Origin: Sabellastarte sp. h YS-2021
Lineage: Eukaryota; Annelida; Polychaeta; Sabellida; Sabellidae
DNA: 64,000 nt
Direction of reading: 5' to 3'
Assembly: GCA_964017235.1 (NCBI GenBank)
Contig: OZ024933.1
Location: 3,537,962-3,601,961 of the forward strand
Positions 44,420 through 55,091 of the stretch are shown here, piece by piece; positions within the stretch are counted from its first letter, which is position 1; the number at the start of each line of letters is the position of its first letter. The notes beneath the pieces are model-generated. The model saw only the letters and a list, made by a program, of their open reading frames with translations, had not been told where the DNA came from and ran no database searches. The position numbers and the translations under genes were made by a program.

Positions 44420-45404
44420 ATGCTGCACTTTGTGTTTTCAGAGACAATTCTGAAGAATTTGGCTGATGGAGTGAAGAAGCGTCTGTCATCCACTTTAAGG
44501 CCGAAGACTGACAGATGTTACAACATGCTTTTTAGGTCTTTCGTGGCCTTCTCTGTGTGTGCAAAGTTAAATGTGTTTAAATTAAACCAAATGCATGTGT
44601 TGTCTTATATAGAATACTTAGTAATGTATGGAGTCTCTGCACATATATTAGCCAATCGCATTTCTGCTTGCAAGGCCAAATTCACAATATATGGTTTACA
44701 GTTTCACTTCTGGGATCATCCTAATGTACGTTACCTTCTCAAGTCTGTTAAGATTAACAGGTCCATTGTAGTTGCCAAAAAGCATATTATTGACTTAGCA
44801 ATGTTAAATGACATAGTGGTTCAGTGTGAGAACGTCTATTTAAGTGTTTAAGGCTGTATTTTTGTTGGCCTTTTTTGGATTTCTAAGGCTCTGAAACATT
44901 GCCCCACATTCTCTCACCACCTTTGATCCCTCTCGCCATCTTTGTGCTGGTGATCTTATTTTCACAAAGCAATTTTTGAAGATCATTCTGAAATGGTCTA
45001 AGACCATCCAGTCTAGGGACAAGGTCCATCTGCTTACACTACCTAGGGTTAAGGGTTCGAAACTTTGCCCTTTCAATGCTTGTAGACAGGCTTTGAGTTT
45101 ATATTCTCCTATGGGTAATGATCCCTTATTCCAGTATAAAGTCGGATCGGTTTGGTTGGTCCTTACTGACACTAGGATCAGAAAATGCCTTTCAAAGATT
45201 AACATGAATATGGGTTTACCCAAAAACTATTTCACCTTCTATGCCTTTAGGCGATCTGGGGCCACGTTGGCCTATAAGTCTCAAGTACCTGTACAAAGCA
45301 TAAAAGATCATGGTTCATGGGTTAGTGATTGTGTTTGGACTTACATTCATAAGGATCATACTGCTGGTGAGCATATTGCAAATGCTTTTGCTAGGTTACT
45401 ATAG
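44420..45404 (+). pseudogene. DIRS-like tyrosine recombinase
   Basis: The N-terminal SAM-like part (44420-44851) has SSTLRPKTDRCYNMLFRSFV and LSYIEYLVMYGVSAHILANR. After a frameshift, FFGFLRLSNIAP supplies the first catalytic Arg (about 44880), KWSKTIQSRD a Lys (44985), and FYAFRRSGATLAYKSQVPVQ with IKDHGSWVSDCVWTYI the HxxR..H/W..Y core (45230-45350). The HxxR histidine is Tyr here (TAT for CAT/CAC); the terminal Tyr is present. In DIRS elements this enzyme replaces the DDE integrase and inserts circular DNA without target duplication. The frameshift and His loss make it inactive. Terminal repeats were not identified; the element probably spans about 40.4-45.8 kb. Confidence 0.88.
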
Positions 45405-46020
45405 ATAATGTTCCTACTCTTGGGCTTTGAGGGCTTTCTTATATGTGTAATTGTATAGTCGTGGTTTTCAAAAAGTATTTCATTAATTTTAGGGTCCTCT
45501 CACCCTTCTTTACATAAGCTCAAATTGGGTTAGGGTTGCCTTAAACTCATTCTTCAGAATTTTTCAATCTTTTCTTGAGGTAGTCTTAAATTGGGCTGGC
45601 AACCTTGCTTATTTTTCGCTGCATCAACTTAGTGTGAGGTGGCCCTGATCTTATCTTCACTTATGTTAACTTTTGATTGGACCATGTTAATAAATTTTAT
45701 GTAAGTAATGTATCATCACCATATGTAAAGCTATATATCAAGTATGTGTACCATATCTAATAACCATATGAATATGATTTGCATTTAACGTGTATATACT
45801 TAGATTGCATCTTACATGAGATGAAGCCTATTATTAACTTGTGGTGACCTTTGGTCACTTAGTGCATGGACTGGACACTATACTTGTATCATTGGCTTCA
45901 GTTATTAAATTTAGTAGTCATATCTATCATATTATTCTTTTACATATTATACACATTATATTACATGTTAATTATATTTATAATAAACTGATGCTCCGCA
46001 CTTGTTTGTTTTCTCCCTGG
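45405..46020. other. Likely 3' end of the DIRS-like element and flanking DNA
   Basis: No coding frame. Sequence such as GGGTTAGGGTTGCC and TCAAATTGGGTTAGGGT may belong to the terminal repeat, but I could not match it to the 5' side. Confidence 0.3.
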
Positions 46021-46023
46021 GGT

Positions 46024-46043
46024 GGGGGGGGGGGGGGGGGGGG
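46024..46043 (+). repeat. Poly(G) tract, 20 G
   Basis: An uninterrupted run of 20 G after GGTG. It resembles the G25 tract at 1258; the length is uncertain for the usual homopolymer reasons. Confidence 0.95.
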
Positions 46044-46671
46044 AGGACTGTGTATTTTTAAAAATAAATCTATTTACATTAAATATTTTCAAAATGAAGT
46101 GGCACAATTGCATTAATTAACTTGATGTTTTTGCATCCATTAACTTGGTGTGTTTGATTATCAAGTTAGTTTTGATGACTTGACTGACATTGCTCTTGCC
46201 ACCAAAGAGGAGATTCACAAATCCATCATGACTTCCTGAAACACCATACCTTACACCCTTTTCCAACATCTTCACGCTGTCCAAATGCTGTGTTACAACC
46301 AATCATATTGTAAATCTATTCTTAAAATTTTTTGAATGCCTGACAAGAGTGTATAATAGGTCAGTTACATTACGCTTTATTGAAAAACTTTCTTTGGACA
46401 CTGAAAACATGAAGAACTACCTCTCTGTTACCAAGTTGCACTTTGCATCAAAAATCATTGAGAAAGTTGCTACAAAACACCAAAATAAATTTGATTCAAA
46501 CAATCTGACTTTGTTATTGTATTTATTGTAACTGTCTTCAAATATCTAACAATGGCTTGGGGTCCTGTACTCTACACCTGAACACACCGTTTTTCATAAA
46601 ATTATATCCTACTGTAAAACAAAACTCTCGCTATCTATGTTACATTATGTATTCAGCCTCTACCTACATCC
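46044..46671. other. Stretch with short unassigned frames
   Basis: A 61-codon minus frame (46302-46117, KGVRYGVSGSHDGFVNLLFG) and a 60-codon plus frame (46349-46531) look protein-like but match nothing I know. Probably element debris. Confidence 0.3.
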
Positions 46672-46868
46672 TCTCTGCGGCCGGGGTTCGATCCCCGTCA
46701 TGGCCGTAAGTGGGAAAGCTGGTAGTTGCTTGCCGTTGGTCGGCAGTTTACAGTACAGAACCCTAGCGAACTATATGTACTGGTTTCCTCTGCCCTTCCA
46801 ACTACCCGTCATGATATGACCTGTACAGTGTTGAAAGCGACGTAAAAACCCCAAATAAATAAATAAAT
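46672..46868 (+). mobile_element. tRNA-Gly-like SINE (F1), 5' truncated, perfect 12-bp target duplication
   Basis: Starts within the tRNA-like head at GGCCGGGGTTCGATCCCC (B-box) and continues through CAGTACAGAACCCTAGCGAA, CTGTATGTACTGG-type sequence, CATGATATGACCTGTACAGT and an (AAATA)n tail. Flanked by CTACCTACATCC at 46660-46671 and 46869-46880. The A-box is missing, so the copy is truncated at its 5' end. Confidence 0.92.
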
Positions 46869-46880
46869 CTACCTACATCC

Positions 46881-48664
46881 TGGGCCCATAGTCCCACAAC
46901 ACCAATAAAGTGAAAATTGCTTGTTTTTCTTGCATGCCCTTTTGGGCTTTCCTAGGCGTCTCTAACTTCCATTCATTGAGCTTTAACAGATATTGGAGTC
47001 AGCAGTTAAACACTGATTGCAACCAGGATCCCATGGCTCACCAGCCAATGGGACATCAGAGGGTACTTTGGATTATTAAAATCTTATTGAGTGTCAGAAC
47101 CAACAATATTTTTTCTTCAACATAGTAAAAGTATCGTATTCCAAGCTATTATCAATAGCTTCAGAACTTCCATCAATAACAATTATTTTCTGTAAATTCA
47201 TGGATAAATTTAGTAACATTTAGTAAAACCAGGAAAATTTTCCCAAGAAATATCTGAATTATGTTCTACAATCATTTTAAACTTATAATGAAGACTTTAA
47301 TGATGTATAAATATCTTATAGTGTCAGTTTGTTACTTATTCTGATAATCTATTTGCCTTGTTACACTTCTGTACAATATGTCTGCAACATGTATCTTGGG
47401 ATTGCAATTTCTGGCTGTTCTAAGTTATTTTGGCAGTTTCAGTAGAAATATAAGAAAGCAGGTGGAATCATTTTGTAGATCATATCACTTGTAGCATATT
47501 GGGTCGTTTGCTGCTGGGGAAAATGCTGTAGCATGTTGGGTTATAAGTTGTGTGACAGGAATGTAAAACATTGTACATATCATACCAAAAGAGAAAGTTT
47601 GCAATGGCAGGTACAGGAGAGCAGTGTAAGACATTGAACAGGTCATATAAAATCCATTTTCGACAAGATGATTCTTTTGCTGATTATTTTAAGGAACAAA
47701 ATGAAACCAAGGTACATCATGAACAGTTTATCCAGCATACATGAATTTAGTTTTAATTTTAGTATTGTGTGTAGAATAAAAACAAGTGAGTGAAGGTTAT
47801 CAATGCCTATTAAATTTATTAAAAGGGTCATTAATGCACGACACAGCATAAATTTTCAACAAGTGATGAAGTGGATATAGGATTAGCCTTTGAAGGGAGA
47901 AGACTGAAAAGTCTCACAATACAAAAATGTACAATATTTATTGTAATTCTCTACAATATGCCTATGACACTTCTTTGTCAAAAATCTCAGAGTTATAAAA
48001 TAGCTTTTATGTGAGTGAGATGAGCAGGGGTTGAAGGATCCAATTTTTTAAATATAAGTGTGCTGATTACCAGTGGTCATTCCAAATGGTCAATCATATG
48101 GTGATTTTAGTTTATCGTTTGTCCTTATGGAGCACATAATTTAAGCTGTCCAAGCTGTCCATTGATTAAATTAGTTGGTAGATTGCCATTCGGCAGGGAT
48201 GTCATGTTTGCTAAGGCTATTCCCTGGTACAGGTGTTAAGCAGCATCCAAGTTCACAAATGATGGAGCAAATTAAAGTATTATATATATTTACAAAGAAT
48301 ATGTATCTCCAATTTACAACACACTGGTGGATGAAAATTTGCTGATGTAGTGCAGAAACAGGTGTAACTTTTACACTGACTGTTCTGGGATGTACATTAA
48401 ACTAAAGTAATTTGAGATTACTGTTATAATATATAAGATTACATCATGTATCTATGGTTAGCAGAGACAGTAAGGTTTTTGTTTTATCCATATCAGGAAA
48501 TAAGTCATGCAAGAATATATATAGAGAGGTCTAGGGTATTTATAATCAGGCAGAATGGTATATCCAAATAAAGGCGATATTAAAACAAAAAATATCTAGT
48601 TAAACATGTTTATTATTGTGTTACAACAAGAAATCACAACAGGTTAGTATAAATAAATGAATAA
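46881..48664. other. Gene-free intronic or intergenic stretch
   Basis: No protein-like frame, RNA gene or repeat boundary was recognised. It lies 3' of the terminal GCNT-like exon (49095) and could contain its 3' UTR at the high-coordinate end. Confidence 0.45.
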
Positions 48665-48689
48665 TACAGGTATGATACACTAGTTTGTC

Positions 48690-48803
48690 AAGGTTCTTTA
48701 TTGAAAACCATTTGATGCTGACAAGAAAGTATCAGCTTTTCCACTTAAGGCTGGATCAGGAATTGAACCCAGAATATGGGTGGTGGGAGAGATGCCTTAT
48801 ATT
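48690..48803 (-). mobile_element. Diverged tRNA-related SINE head
   Basis: On the minus strand: CTCCCACCACCC, a B-box GGGTTCAATTCC and CCTTAAGTGGAAAAGCTGATA, closely paralleling the F1 head and body (CTCCCACCTC, GGGTTCAATCC, CCTTAAGTGGGAAAGCTGGT). An old or divergent relative of F1; the ends are unclear. Confidence 0.55.
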
Positions 48804-49094
48804 AAACTGCAAATATTTTTTTGTCCTTATTCTAATTTATTTCATTTCTATTTATACCATTCATACAATGTAATACTAAGGTTTTGGCTGAAGAAACATA
48901 AACGTGTGTAACTTTAGGAACATTTCAGGAACATTTGTCAGTTTCATACAACATCTGTGAAGGAACTATGAAATGACCAAAATCTGCATACCAGAGAAAT
49001 ATCAAATCTCTGGAGCACCTCAGTTCTGACAAATCCAGCTGAACACAGTATATTTAGAAGATGATAAATTTTAATACCAAGGTTGATCGGATTA

Positions 49095-49215
49095 TTACAG
49101 TTTTAAATGATTTTTTACAAGATCACTGGAATTATATAAATGCATATCCATGAGATTGTTTCCTCCAGTTAGAAACTCGCTGCTTAATTTGCTGTAATGC
49201 CAGTGTTCCAGACAC
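49095..49215 (-). CDS. GCNT-like GT14 glycosyltransferase, terminal coding exon
   Basis: After the acceptor ATTCTAG, the first base G completes the CG|G Arg codon left open by the exon at 54822-55008; the frame reads CLEHWHYSKLSSEFLTGGNN and ends in TAA (49097-49095) followed by a second TAA. CLE.W immediately after NKF..D..P is the usual C-terminus of core-2/I-branching beta-1,6-N-acetylglucosaminyltransferases (QCLEEWL in relatives). 39 codons plus stop, no lesions. A minisatellite with inverted repeats lies 130 bp upstream of the acceptor (49345-49500). Confidence 0.85.
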
Positions 49216-49344
49216 CTAGAATATAGAAAAATTAAATTTTAAGCTTGGTTTGATATGATCCATTTAAATGAACATAAGTCTTATCTCATTATATGTGACA
49301 GAAGATGTTACATTCCAGCAAGCACAGACCTTTGAAAACACGTT

Positions 49345-49720
49345 GATTTAGTGTTGAAAATCGATCCTGACATTGATATACTCTTTTTCAACACTAAATC
49401 TAAGTTAGTTTTCCAACATGAAAAGTAATCATATTTTCGACATGAATTACTCATGATTTAGCGTTGAAAATAGAATCTAACATACTTTCAACACTAAATC
49501 TAAGTTAGATTTCTCACAAGAAAAAAGTAGTCATGTTTCACATGAATGATCAACATTAAATTTTGTTTAGGTTTTCAACATTAAAACGAAGTTATGTTTT
49601 AGACAAGAAATCTTGGTGATGTTTGGTTGAAAATTGATCCTAAAATTGATATACATTTTTTCAATAATAAATCCAATTTTGTTTTCTTAAAGGAAAAAGT
49701 AGTTATATTCTTAGTACCAA
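49345..49720. repeat. Minisatellite of about 110 bp containing inverted repeats
   Basis: GATTTAGTGTTGAAAA (49345-49360) and TTTTCAACACTAAATC (49385-49400) form a perfect 16-bp inverted repeat; the next unit repeats it at 49455-49470 and 49486-49500 with one change. Further decayed units (TTTTCAACATTAAAACG; GGTTGAAAATTGATCC) extend to about 49720. Each unit could form a hairpin. Confidence 0.85.
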
Positions 49721-50061
49721 AAATTGCTGACTATTGGAAAATGTATGCCATGAGTATGTTAATTGTATACCAGGAACCTTATGTACCTTCCCCCAAAGTG
49801 GCGAGCTTTTCAAAAAAAAATTAATAATAATAATAATTGTGTAATAGCTAGATAATTTTGATTCATCCTTCTAAGTTCTTACATTGTGCTTGTTAAATTT
49901 GTGCATTTTACCTAAAGGACTGCTTTTTATTAGTTAATAAATTCATTACTCTATGTACTCGAAATTATCACAAAGTTGCAATATTGCAATATTTTGTGTT
50001 TACATAGCAGCTGTAGTCTCAAAGGATAACAATCAAACTGGATATCAGTTTTTAGATTATA
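49721..50061. other. Intronic stretch, no gene
   Basis: A short (AAT)n run lies at about 49822-49840. Nothing else recognised. Confidence 0.5.
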
Positions 50062-50101
50062 AGTAGTAAGGGAGGCTGTTCAAACAGCCTCCCTTACTAC
50101 T
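50062..50101. repeat. Perfect 19-bp palindrome with 2-bp centre
   Basis: AGTAGTAAGGGAGGCTGTT, centre CA, AACAGCCTCCCTTACTACT: arms are exactly complementary, and flanking ATTATA/ATTATAAT extends the symmetry with a small bulge. It is GC-richer than its surroundings. It could be a hairpin-forming element end, a small fold-back transposon or a structured intronic RNA element; nothing decides between these. Confidence 0.9.
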
Positions 50102-51833
50102 ATTATAATTCTAAACCTTTTCTAATATATAATATTATCATCCGCAGTAAAAAAGTAGCACATTGCTGGTTCATCAAAATCATTGGTATAGAATGAATAC
50201 ATACATATTTATAAAATCTATGTGCCACAGCCATTCTTATGTAGAAGACAAATATATTTAGATAGAAAACGAAAATCACTTGTCAAAAGCAACATGAACC
50301 TAAGCTCATCGGTTATAACATTTTATCAATCTGAGAACACAATAGCTCAGTGGGGTCATGGGGTTCATACACTTATCTTATCAGTATTCCTCACTTTACT
50401 CACTCTTAGGTCTGTGACTAAAACAAATTACTGACACAATAGGAAATGTGTACTATTTCTCAATAGCATGGTGAGTGCTTGTCTGGCTAGGTCCACGCAT
50501 TTGTAGTCAAAGCTGAAAAATAAGTAAGCTGGGGCAGCAATGTGGGAAGTTGTCCACAGTTAGCTTGGTTGTGTTTCTTTTCAATCTACATTCAAAAGAT
50601 GAATATTTTGACAGATCCAACTAAAAACGGATCCAACCAAAAATGGTTTGCAAAATCTACATGCATTTCAACCAGATTTTGCCGTTGGATTCAACTTGAT
50701 TTCAAAGTTGCATGCCTGCTGAGATGTATTGCTCTTCTTAGATAAAAACTAAAGTTTTGCATCTATAATTTTTTTTTTATTTCTGTGAAAAGGAAAATAG
50801 TATAAAGTAAATTCCCTCAAAGATGGTGGATTTCATATTTATGGGAACTTTTGTCAATTTAATTTCTGGCCATGACTATTCTGTGTAGGTTTGAGATGCC
50901 TTGTAGCTGCCTTAGTCTATGAACTCATATATGTGGCTTATGTCAACTGATCTCCGATGTGTGACAGCAATTTATCTCCACCTTCTCAATTTACATTTGT
51001 GTTTTTACATGTGCCCAAGTCCATTTTGCAACACCCAATGGAAAATTATTTTTGATCTCAGAGGGAAACAATTGGATAAAAAGTGAAATTTACTTTGTGT
51101 GTATTTTAGAGAATTGGATGTATGCAAACAAAAGATCAAGAGATGAGAAATGCATCACAAATTGTGAATCAGACATTGTATGTCGTAAACCGCATGCATG
51201 GATACATCGAATAATAACCAGGTCAGACAGTGGCAATTTTTGAATGTTAAAATTTATGAATAGAAATTTGTTGTAACTTCTTTGTTAATGCTTTGTCTCC
51301 AAACCGCTTCATCATTCTCCCACTACGACCATGGTTGTTCAGTATTATCATAGTTATTGTTCATCATCTGAAGTTTGCCAGTACAATTCACAACCAGGGG
51401 TGACTTATTCTTTGATGTCATAACTCCTTCACTAGAGGAGTCACAACATGTCTTTCCTCCTTTTTAGTTTTTGGCAGAAGGGCTTTCGGGTCTCGCATTT
51501 TATTGTCACCTATCTGTAACTAAGTCTCCAAACATTTTAACCAACTCATAGGATATTCACATTACATTTGTGCTTTGTTGAAGTTTTATCTCAGCAGACA
51601 CAAGGGACACTGAAGGACATATGAGAAAATCCACAATTTTTTCCTATATGTGACTCCAGTTTCCTGCCTCTATGGAACGATTGTTGGTGGGTTTCAGATC
51701 GCCATGATTCTCATTTATTCTACAAGGTTACTATAGTACCCATTCCAGTGTGTGACCTAGGTATTGTATATACTGTAAAATCTCACAATGGCAACATTTA
51801 CCATTTGGGACTGCAAGATGTCCCAAGATCTCT
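50102..51833. other. Intronic stretch of the GCNT-like gene, no exon recognised
   Basis: Short frames only. CAATAGCTCAGTGGGGTCATGG at about 50340 is shared with 52601 (CAATAGCTCAATGGGGTCATGG); the A-box-like string suggests a further SINE family but boundaries are not visible. Confidence 0.45.
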
Positions 51834-52165
51834 GGGGCCAGTTGCACAAAAGGAGTTTTAGAATTACTGGATTTTTCACAAAGCAGCTATATCTTAACTT
51901 TGACTTTTGTAAACAAAAAGACTTAAAAATATAGCGTGTATAAATATTTCTTCATTCCAAAATTTAAAATAGCTAAAACGTAATTATACAGAGCTCCAAC
52001 CCTAAAGTAGTTTTTGGAAAGATATGTTGTCACAAATTTTTCCACAGTTTGAGTAGAAATAAGGGGTCACATGACACAGAAAATGACTGAGATCATTTAT
52101 TATATTAGTCCAATTTTAGTCTTAGCAAAATCCCCTTTTGTGAAACATACTTGAGCCCAATCTTT
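51834..52165. repeat. Fold-back (MITE-like) element with imperfect inverted ends
   Basis: The left end TGGGGCCAGTTGCACAAAAG GAG.. and the right end (..CCCCTTTTGTGAAACATACTTGAGCCC) are imperfect inverted copies around CACAAAAGG. The same consensus (CCAGTTTCACAAAGGGTCTTA) appears at 55092-55297. Non-coding. Confidence 0.4.
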
Positions 52166-52785
52166 GCAACTTGTCAAATTAGCAAAGATTTTGTTTCATT
52201 TTATCTATCTATATTTTAGTGTTATTAACAAAACTCAAGCATACACTGTGTATGTTAGTATGTACACTTTTTTGCAATTAAATATTGGTTAAGATACTTA
52301 AAATATTTTGTTTTGGTTCACATTGTTGGCAAGAAATGGACTTGTAATCCAGTGCCTATTCCCAAAGTTATTGTAGGGCCATGTGTAACTCTGGAGAATC
52401 TTTCATGTGGTAAATTAAGCATGAAGCAGCTCAGAGTATTTATACTCCCTCCACAGGAATCCAGTCGGCCCCAGGTTTAAACAACCAACTAGTGTTTGCA
52501 CCCATATGTGCCCCTTGGTTAAGAGAAACATATATGTGTAAAGCAGCTCAGCCAAGGTACAATCTATTACAAGGCCATGGATTGCACTCCAGACCTCCAC
52601 AATAGCTCAATGGGGTCATGGGGTCAAGATATATTGTAACTGACTTATCCTCAAAAATATAGATTGTGAGTACACGGGATTGAAACACTCTCTATTAAAG
52701 TTTTTTACCGCACAGGCCTTAGGGTTGTCAGGTATTCTTTTCACCCATGGCATCCGGACGGCCTGGTGGTCAGTTGGTGGGGAAA
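52166..52785. other. Intronic stretch
   Basis: Contains the second CAATAGCTCAATGGGGTCATGG string (about 52601). No gene recognised. Confidence 0.4.
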
Positions 52786-53207
52786 AGTTTGTCCAGTAAA
52801 CTTCACAATTTGATCAGTTCTGCTCATGTCAGAAATTTGGCTGTCATGTTCAGTGTGTCTGTAGATCATGTTTTATTCGCCTGAGTAACCTAAGGAGGGT
52901 TTGCAAGTACCTCTCTCATGGAACTGGCATCTTGACAACAAATGCTTTGGTTATTAGGTGTCTCGACTATTGCAATGCTTTCTTTAGAAACCTCTCGCTA
53001 ACAGTATTAGTTACTAACACTAATTGCTATGTGCATGTGACACCTATCCTGAGAAGTTTACAGTGGCAAACTTTTGAATATTGCTCCATTTTTCAAAACA
53101 GCTACAATTTTATACAAATATCTTCACACAGGCTACCCTATAAATATTTACCTCTTTGTATAATATATACCTCTTTCTATAATACCAAGCATAGTAGGCC
53201 TCACAAA
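52786..53207 (+). pseudogene. CR1/L2-like LINE, 3' half of RT C-terminal region (left piece of a split copy)
   Basis: Frames read SAHVRNLAVMFSVSVD, then (shifted) CRSCFIRLSNLRRVCKYLSH, LTTNALVIRCLDYCNAFFRN, HVTPILRSLQWQ and NTKHSRPHK. These match, in order, the C-terminal block of CR1/L2-type ORF2 (RLDYCNALF, TPILRSLHWLPV, TRRSRPDK). The next expected block (FAYDAPTIWNDLPDDV) appears at 54460, on the far side of an oppositely oriented LINE, so this copy was split by that insertion. Confidence 0.75.
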
Positions 53208-54425
53208 TTATTATTATTATTATTATTATTATATAATAGTTCTTATTATAGTTCTTATATAACACTTTTTCTGTAAGCTCAAAGTGCTTTACAATTAAAA
53301 TGTTTCAACATAAAATTTTACTGAATATGAAATCTTAAGGAGATGTTTTTTTAAACTGGGTGCAGCTAGTAGCCAGTCTTATATGTTTAACCAGAGCATT
53401 CCATAAAGTTGGGCAACACACTGAGAAACCTCTGTCTGCCAATTTTTAACTAGTGCGAGGTACAACTAGTCTCTATGTCCACTACTCAATCTGAGAAGTC
53501 TACTTGGATTGTCTGGCTGAATCAAATCTTGGAGCTTCACTGTGAATATTTTTAAATAGATAAGTCAGTATCTTAAAAATGATTCTTTGTGTAACTGAAA
53601 GCCAGTGCAGTTGTCTCCTTTGTTGTGTTACATGGGCATAATGTAGAAGATTCAAAATCAATCAGGCAGCATAGTTTTGGAGTGTTTGTAAAATATTTAA
53701 GTTTTGCTTATTGATTCCACAGATAAGGCTGTTACAGCGATCAAGGCAGGACTGTATTGAGGGGAGAGGGTGCACCTGGGTAAGGGGTGCAATGAGAGGG
53801 CATAACCTCATACAAACATGTTGATGCCTGCTGGGTGGAGGACAGGACTGTATTGAGGCTTGTATTAATATTTTACATGCACTGTCTTGTATTTATTTGG
53901 GGTTTTATGTCGCTTTCAACACTGTACAGGTCATATCACGACGGGTAGTTGGAAGGGCAGAGGAAACCAGTACATACAGTTTGTTAGGGTTCTGTACTGT
54001 AAACTGCCGACCAACAGCAAGCAACTACCAGCTTTCCCACTTGAGGCCATGCGGGGATTGCACTGTCTTGTAAGAGTTATTAGCTGGAAAGTGATGGTCT
54101 TTGATTTTGCTTGAATAAAGCTCTCCATGGAGAGATGTTTATCCATTAAAGCCACAAGGTTTCAAACAGTCTCTACAATTGCTGTTTGGTGATTTCCCAC
54201 TTTTATGCTCCTGTTTTCTGAATGAGACAAATTATGCTCAGAACCAAACATAATGAATTCAATTTTTGAGTCATTTAACTTCAAAAAGTTGACTTGTATC
54301 CAATCTGTGATGTCATTGATGCATGATTCTAATATTGCCAGTCATACTGGGTTGTCATGCTTGGGGCTGACAGCTTGTGAATCATCTGCATAGAACATGT
54401 GTCCAATGCTGTGTGATTCTGCTAT
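53208..54425 (-). pseudogene. CR1/L2-like LINE (second family), RT palm to 3' tail, inserted in the plus-strand LINE
   Basis: From its 5' side: HMFYADDSQAVSPKHDN (motif C, 54400), INDITDWIQVNFLKLNDSKI then EFIMFGSEHN, DKHLSMESFIQAKSKTITFQL, then a SINE (53892-54058); further on, LQTLQNYAA, AHVTQQRRQLHWLSVTQRII, FKILTYLFKNIHSEAP, LVVPRTS, RGFSVCCPTLWNALVKHI. It ends in a tail GTAAAGCACTTTGAGCTTA..AGAAAAAGTGTTATATAAGA and (ATT)n at about 53208-53232. The motif C YADD is intact but stops break the frame. The tail is the one copied by the SINE at 34063-34367. Confidence 0.8.
53892..54058 (-). mobile_element. tRNA-Gly-like SINE (F1), 5' truncated, perfect 14-bp target duplication
   Basis: F1 body and tail in minus orientation, lacking the tRNA head boxes. 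Flanked by TGCACTGTCTTGTA at 53878-53891 and 54059-54072 without mismatch. It interrupts the minus-strand LINE and so is the youngest layer of a three-level nest. Confidence 0.93.
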
Positions 54426-54459
54426 GGGTTCCTACTTTTTTCCTCCCTGCGATCAATCA

Positions 54460-54770
54460 AAGAACCATTTTAAATCATAGTTTTGCTTATGATGCATCTA
54501 CCATATGAAAAGATTTGCCTGATGTGATATCAGATCTACTACCACTCTTATATCCTTCAGATCAAAATTAAAATCCTACCTCTTCACTAAAGCTTATCCA
54601 CCTTAGTTTTCTTTCCCCCCCAGTGTTTCCATTGCTGCTGACATCTTTATGTCTCATGATATCTGATTTAGGACTCTTGTTTATGGATATGTTGCACCTT
54701 AGAATCTGCAGTTCACATAGATAAAATGCTGTAAAATGTTTGAATTAAAATTACAATATTGTTTACTTGT
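54460..54770 (+). pseudogene. CR1/L2-like LINE 3' end (right piece of the split copy)
   Basis: SFAYDAPTI-like block (HSFAYDAST.WKDLPDDVIS at 54485-54530), then LKSYLFTKAYPP-type sequence (54560-54605) in shifted frames and a 3' UTR with AAAATGCTGTAAAATGTTTG. It continues the protein order of 52786-53207. The GCNT-like exon begins only about 50 bp away. Confidence 0.7.
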
Positions 54771-54821
54771 TGCGTTACAAGTGAGAATATTACTATCTCT
54801 ATTGAAACAAGTGAACCTTAC

Positions 54822-55008
54822 CGTCTTCCTAAAGGCTGATAATCTGCATGGAATTTGTTTACAAAAATTGCATCACTTTTGCTGACAGCTTGTATGTCTC
54901 CAGTTCCGATGATGCAAATATTTCGATGATATTTCCCAGCGCAGTGTCCAGTTTTGTCTGAATCCCAAACCTTATATCGGTTATGTGTTGTCACTGCCGA
55001 GAGTTTAC
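54822..55008 (-). CDS. GCNT-like GT14 glycosyltransferase, penultimate coding exon
   Basis: Flanked by acceptor TTTATCCAG and donor GTAAGG. The frame reads KLSAVTTHNRYKVWDSDKTG, HCAGKYHRNICIIGTGDIQA, then IFVNKFHADYQPLGR. The C.GK..R.ICI.GTGD and .NKF..D blocks are diagnostic of GT14 beta-1,6-GlcNAc transferases (core-2 enzymes), Golgi proteins that branch O-glycans. Both junctions are in phase: the first two bases (GT) complete a Gly codon begun in the 57787 exon, and the last two (CG) are completed in the 49215 exon. 187 bp, no stops. Invertebrate GT14 genes are often present in many copies, so an orthologue name is not given. Confidence 0.92.
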
Positions 55009-55091
55009 CTGGATAAACAAAACAGCAACAAAAGGTTTGTAACAAAGTGTTTTTATAATCTACCACTCAATGAATATGACATAAATAGCTG

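Noticed and set aside
44840..45223. 127-codon minus frame
   Set aside because: Antisense of the tyrosine recombinase, which has recognisable catalytic motifs.
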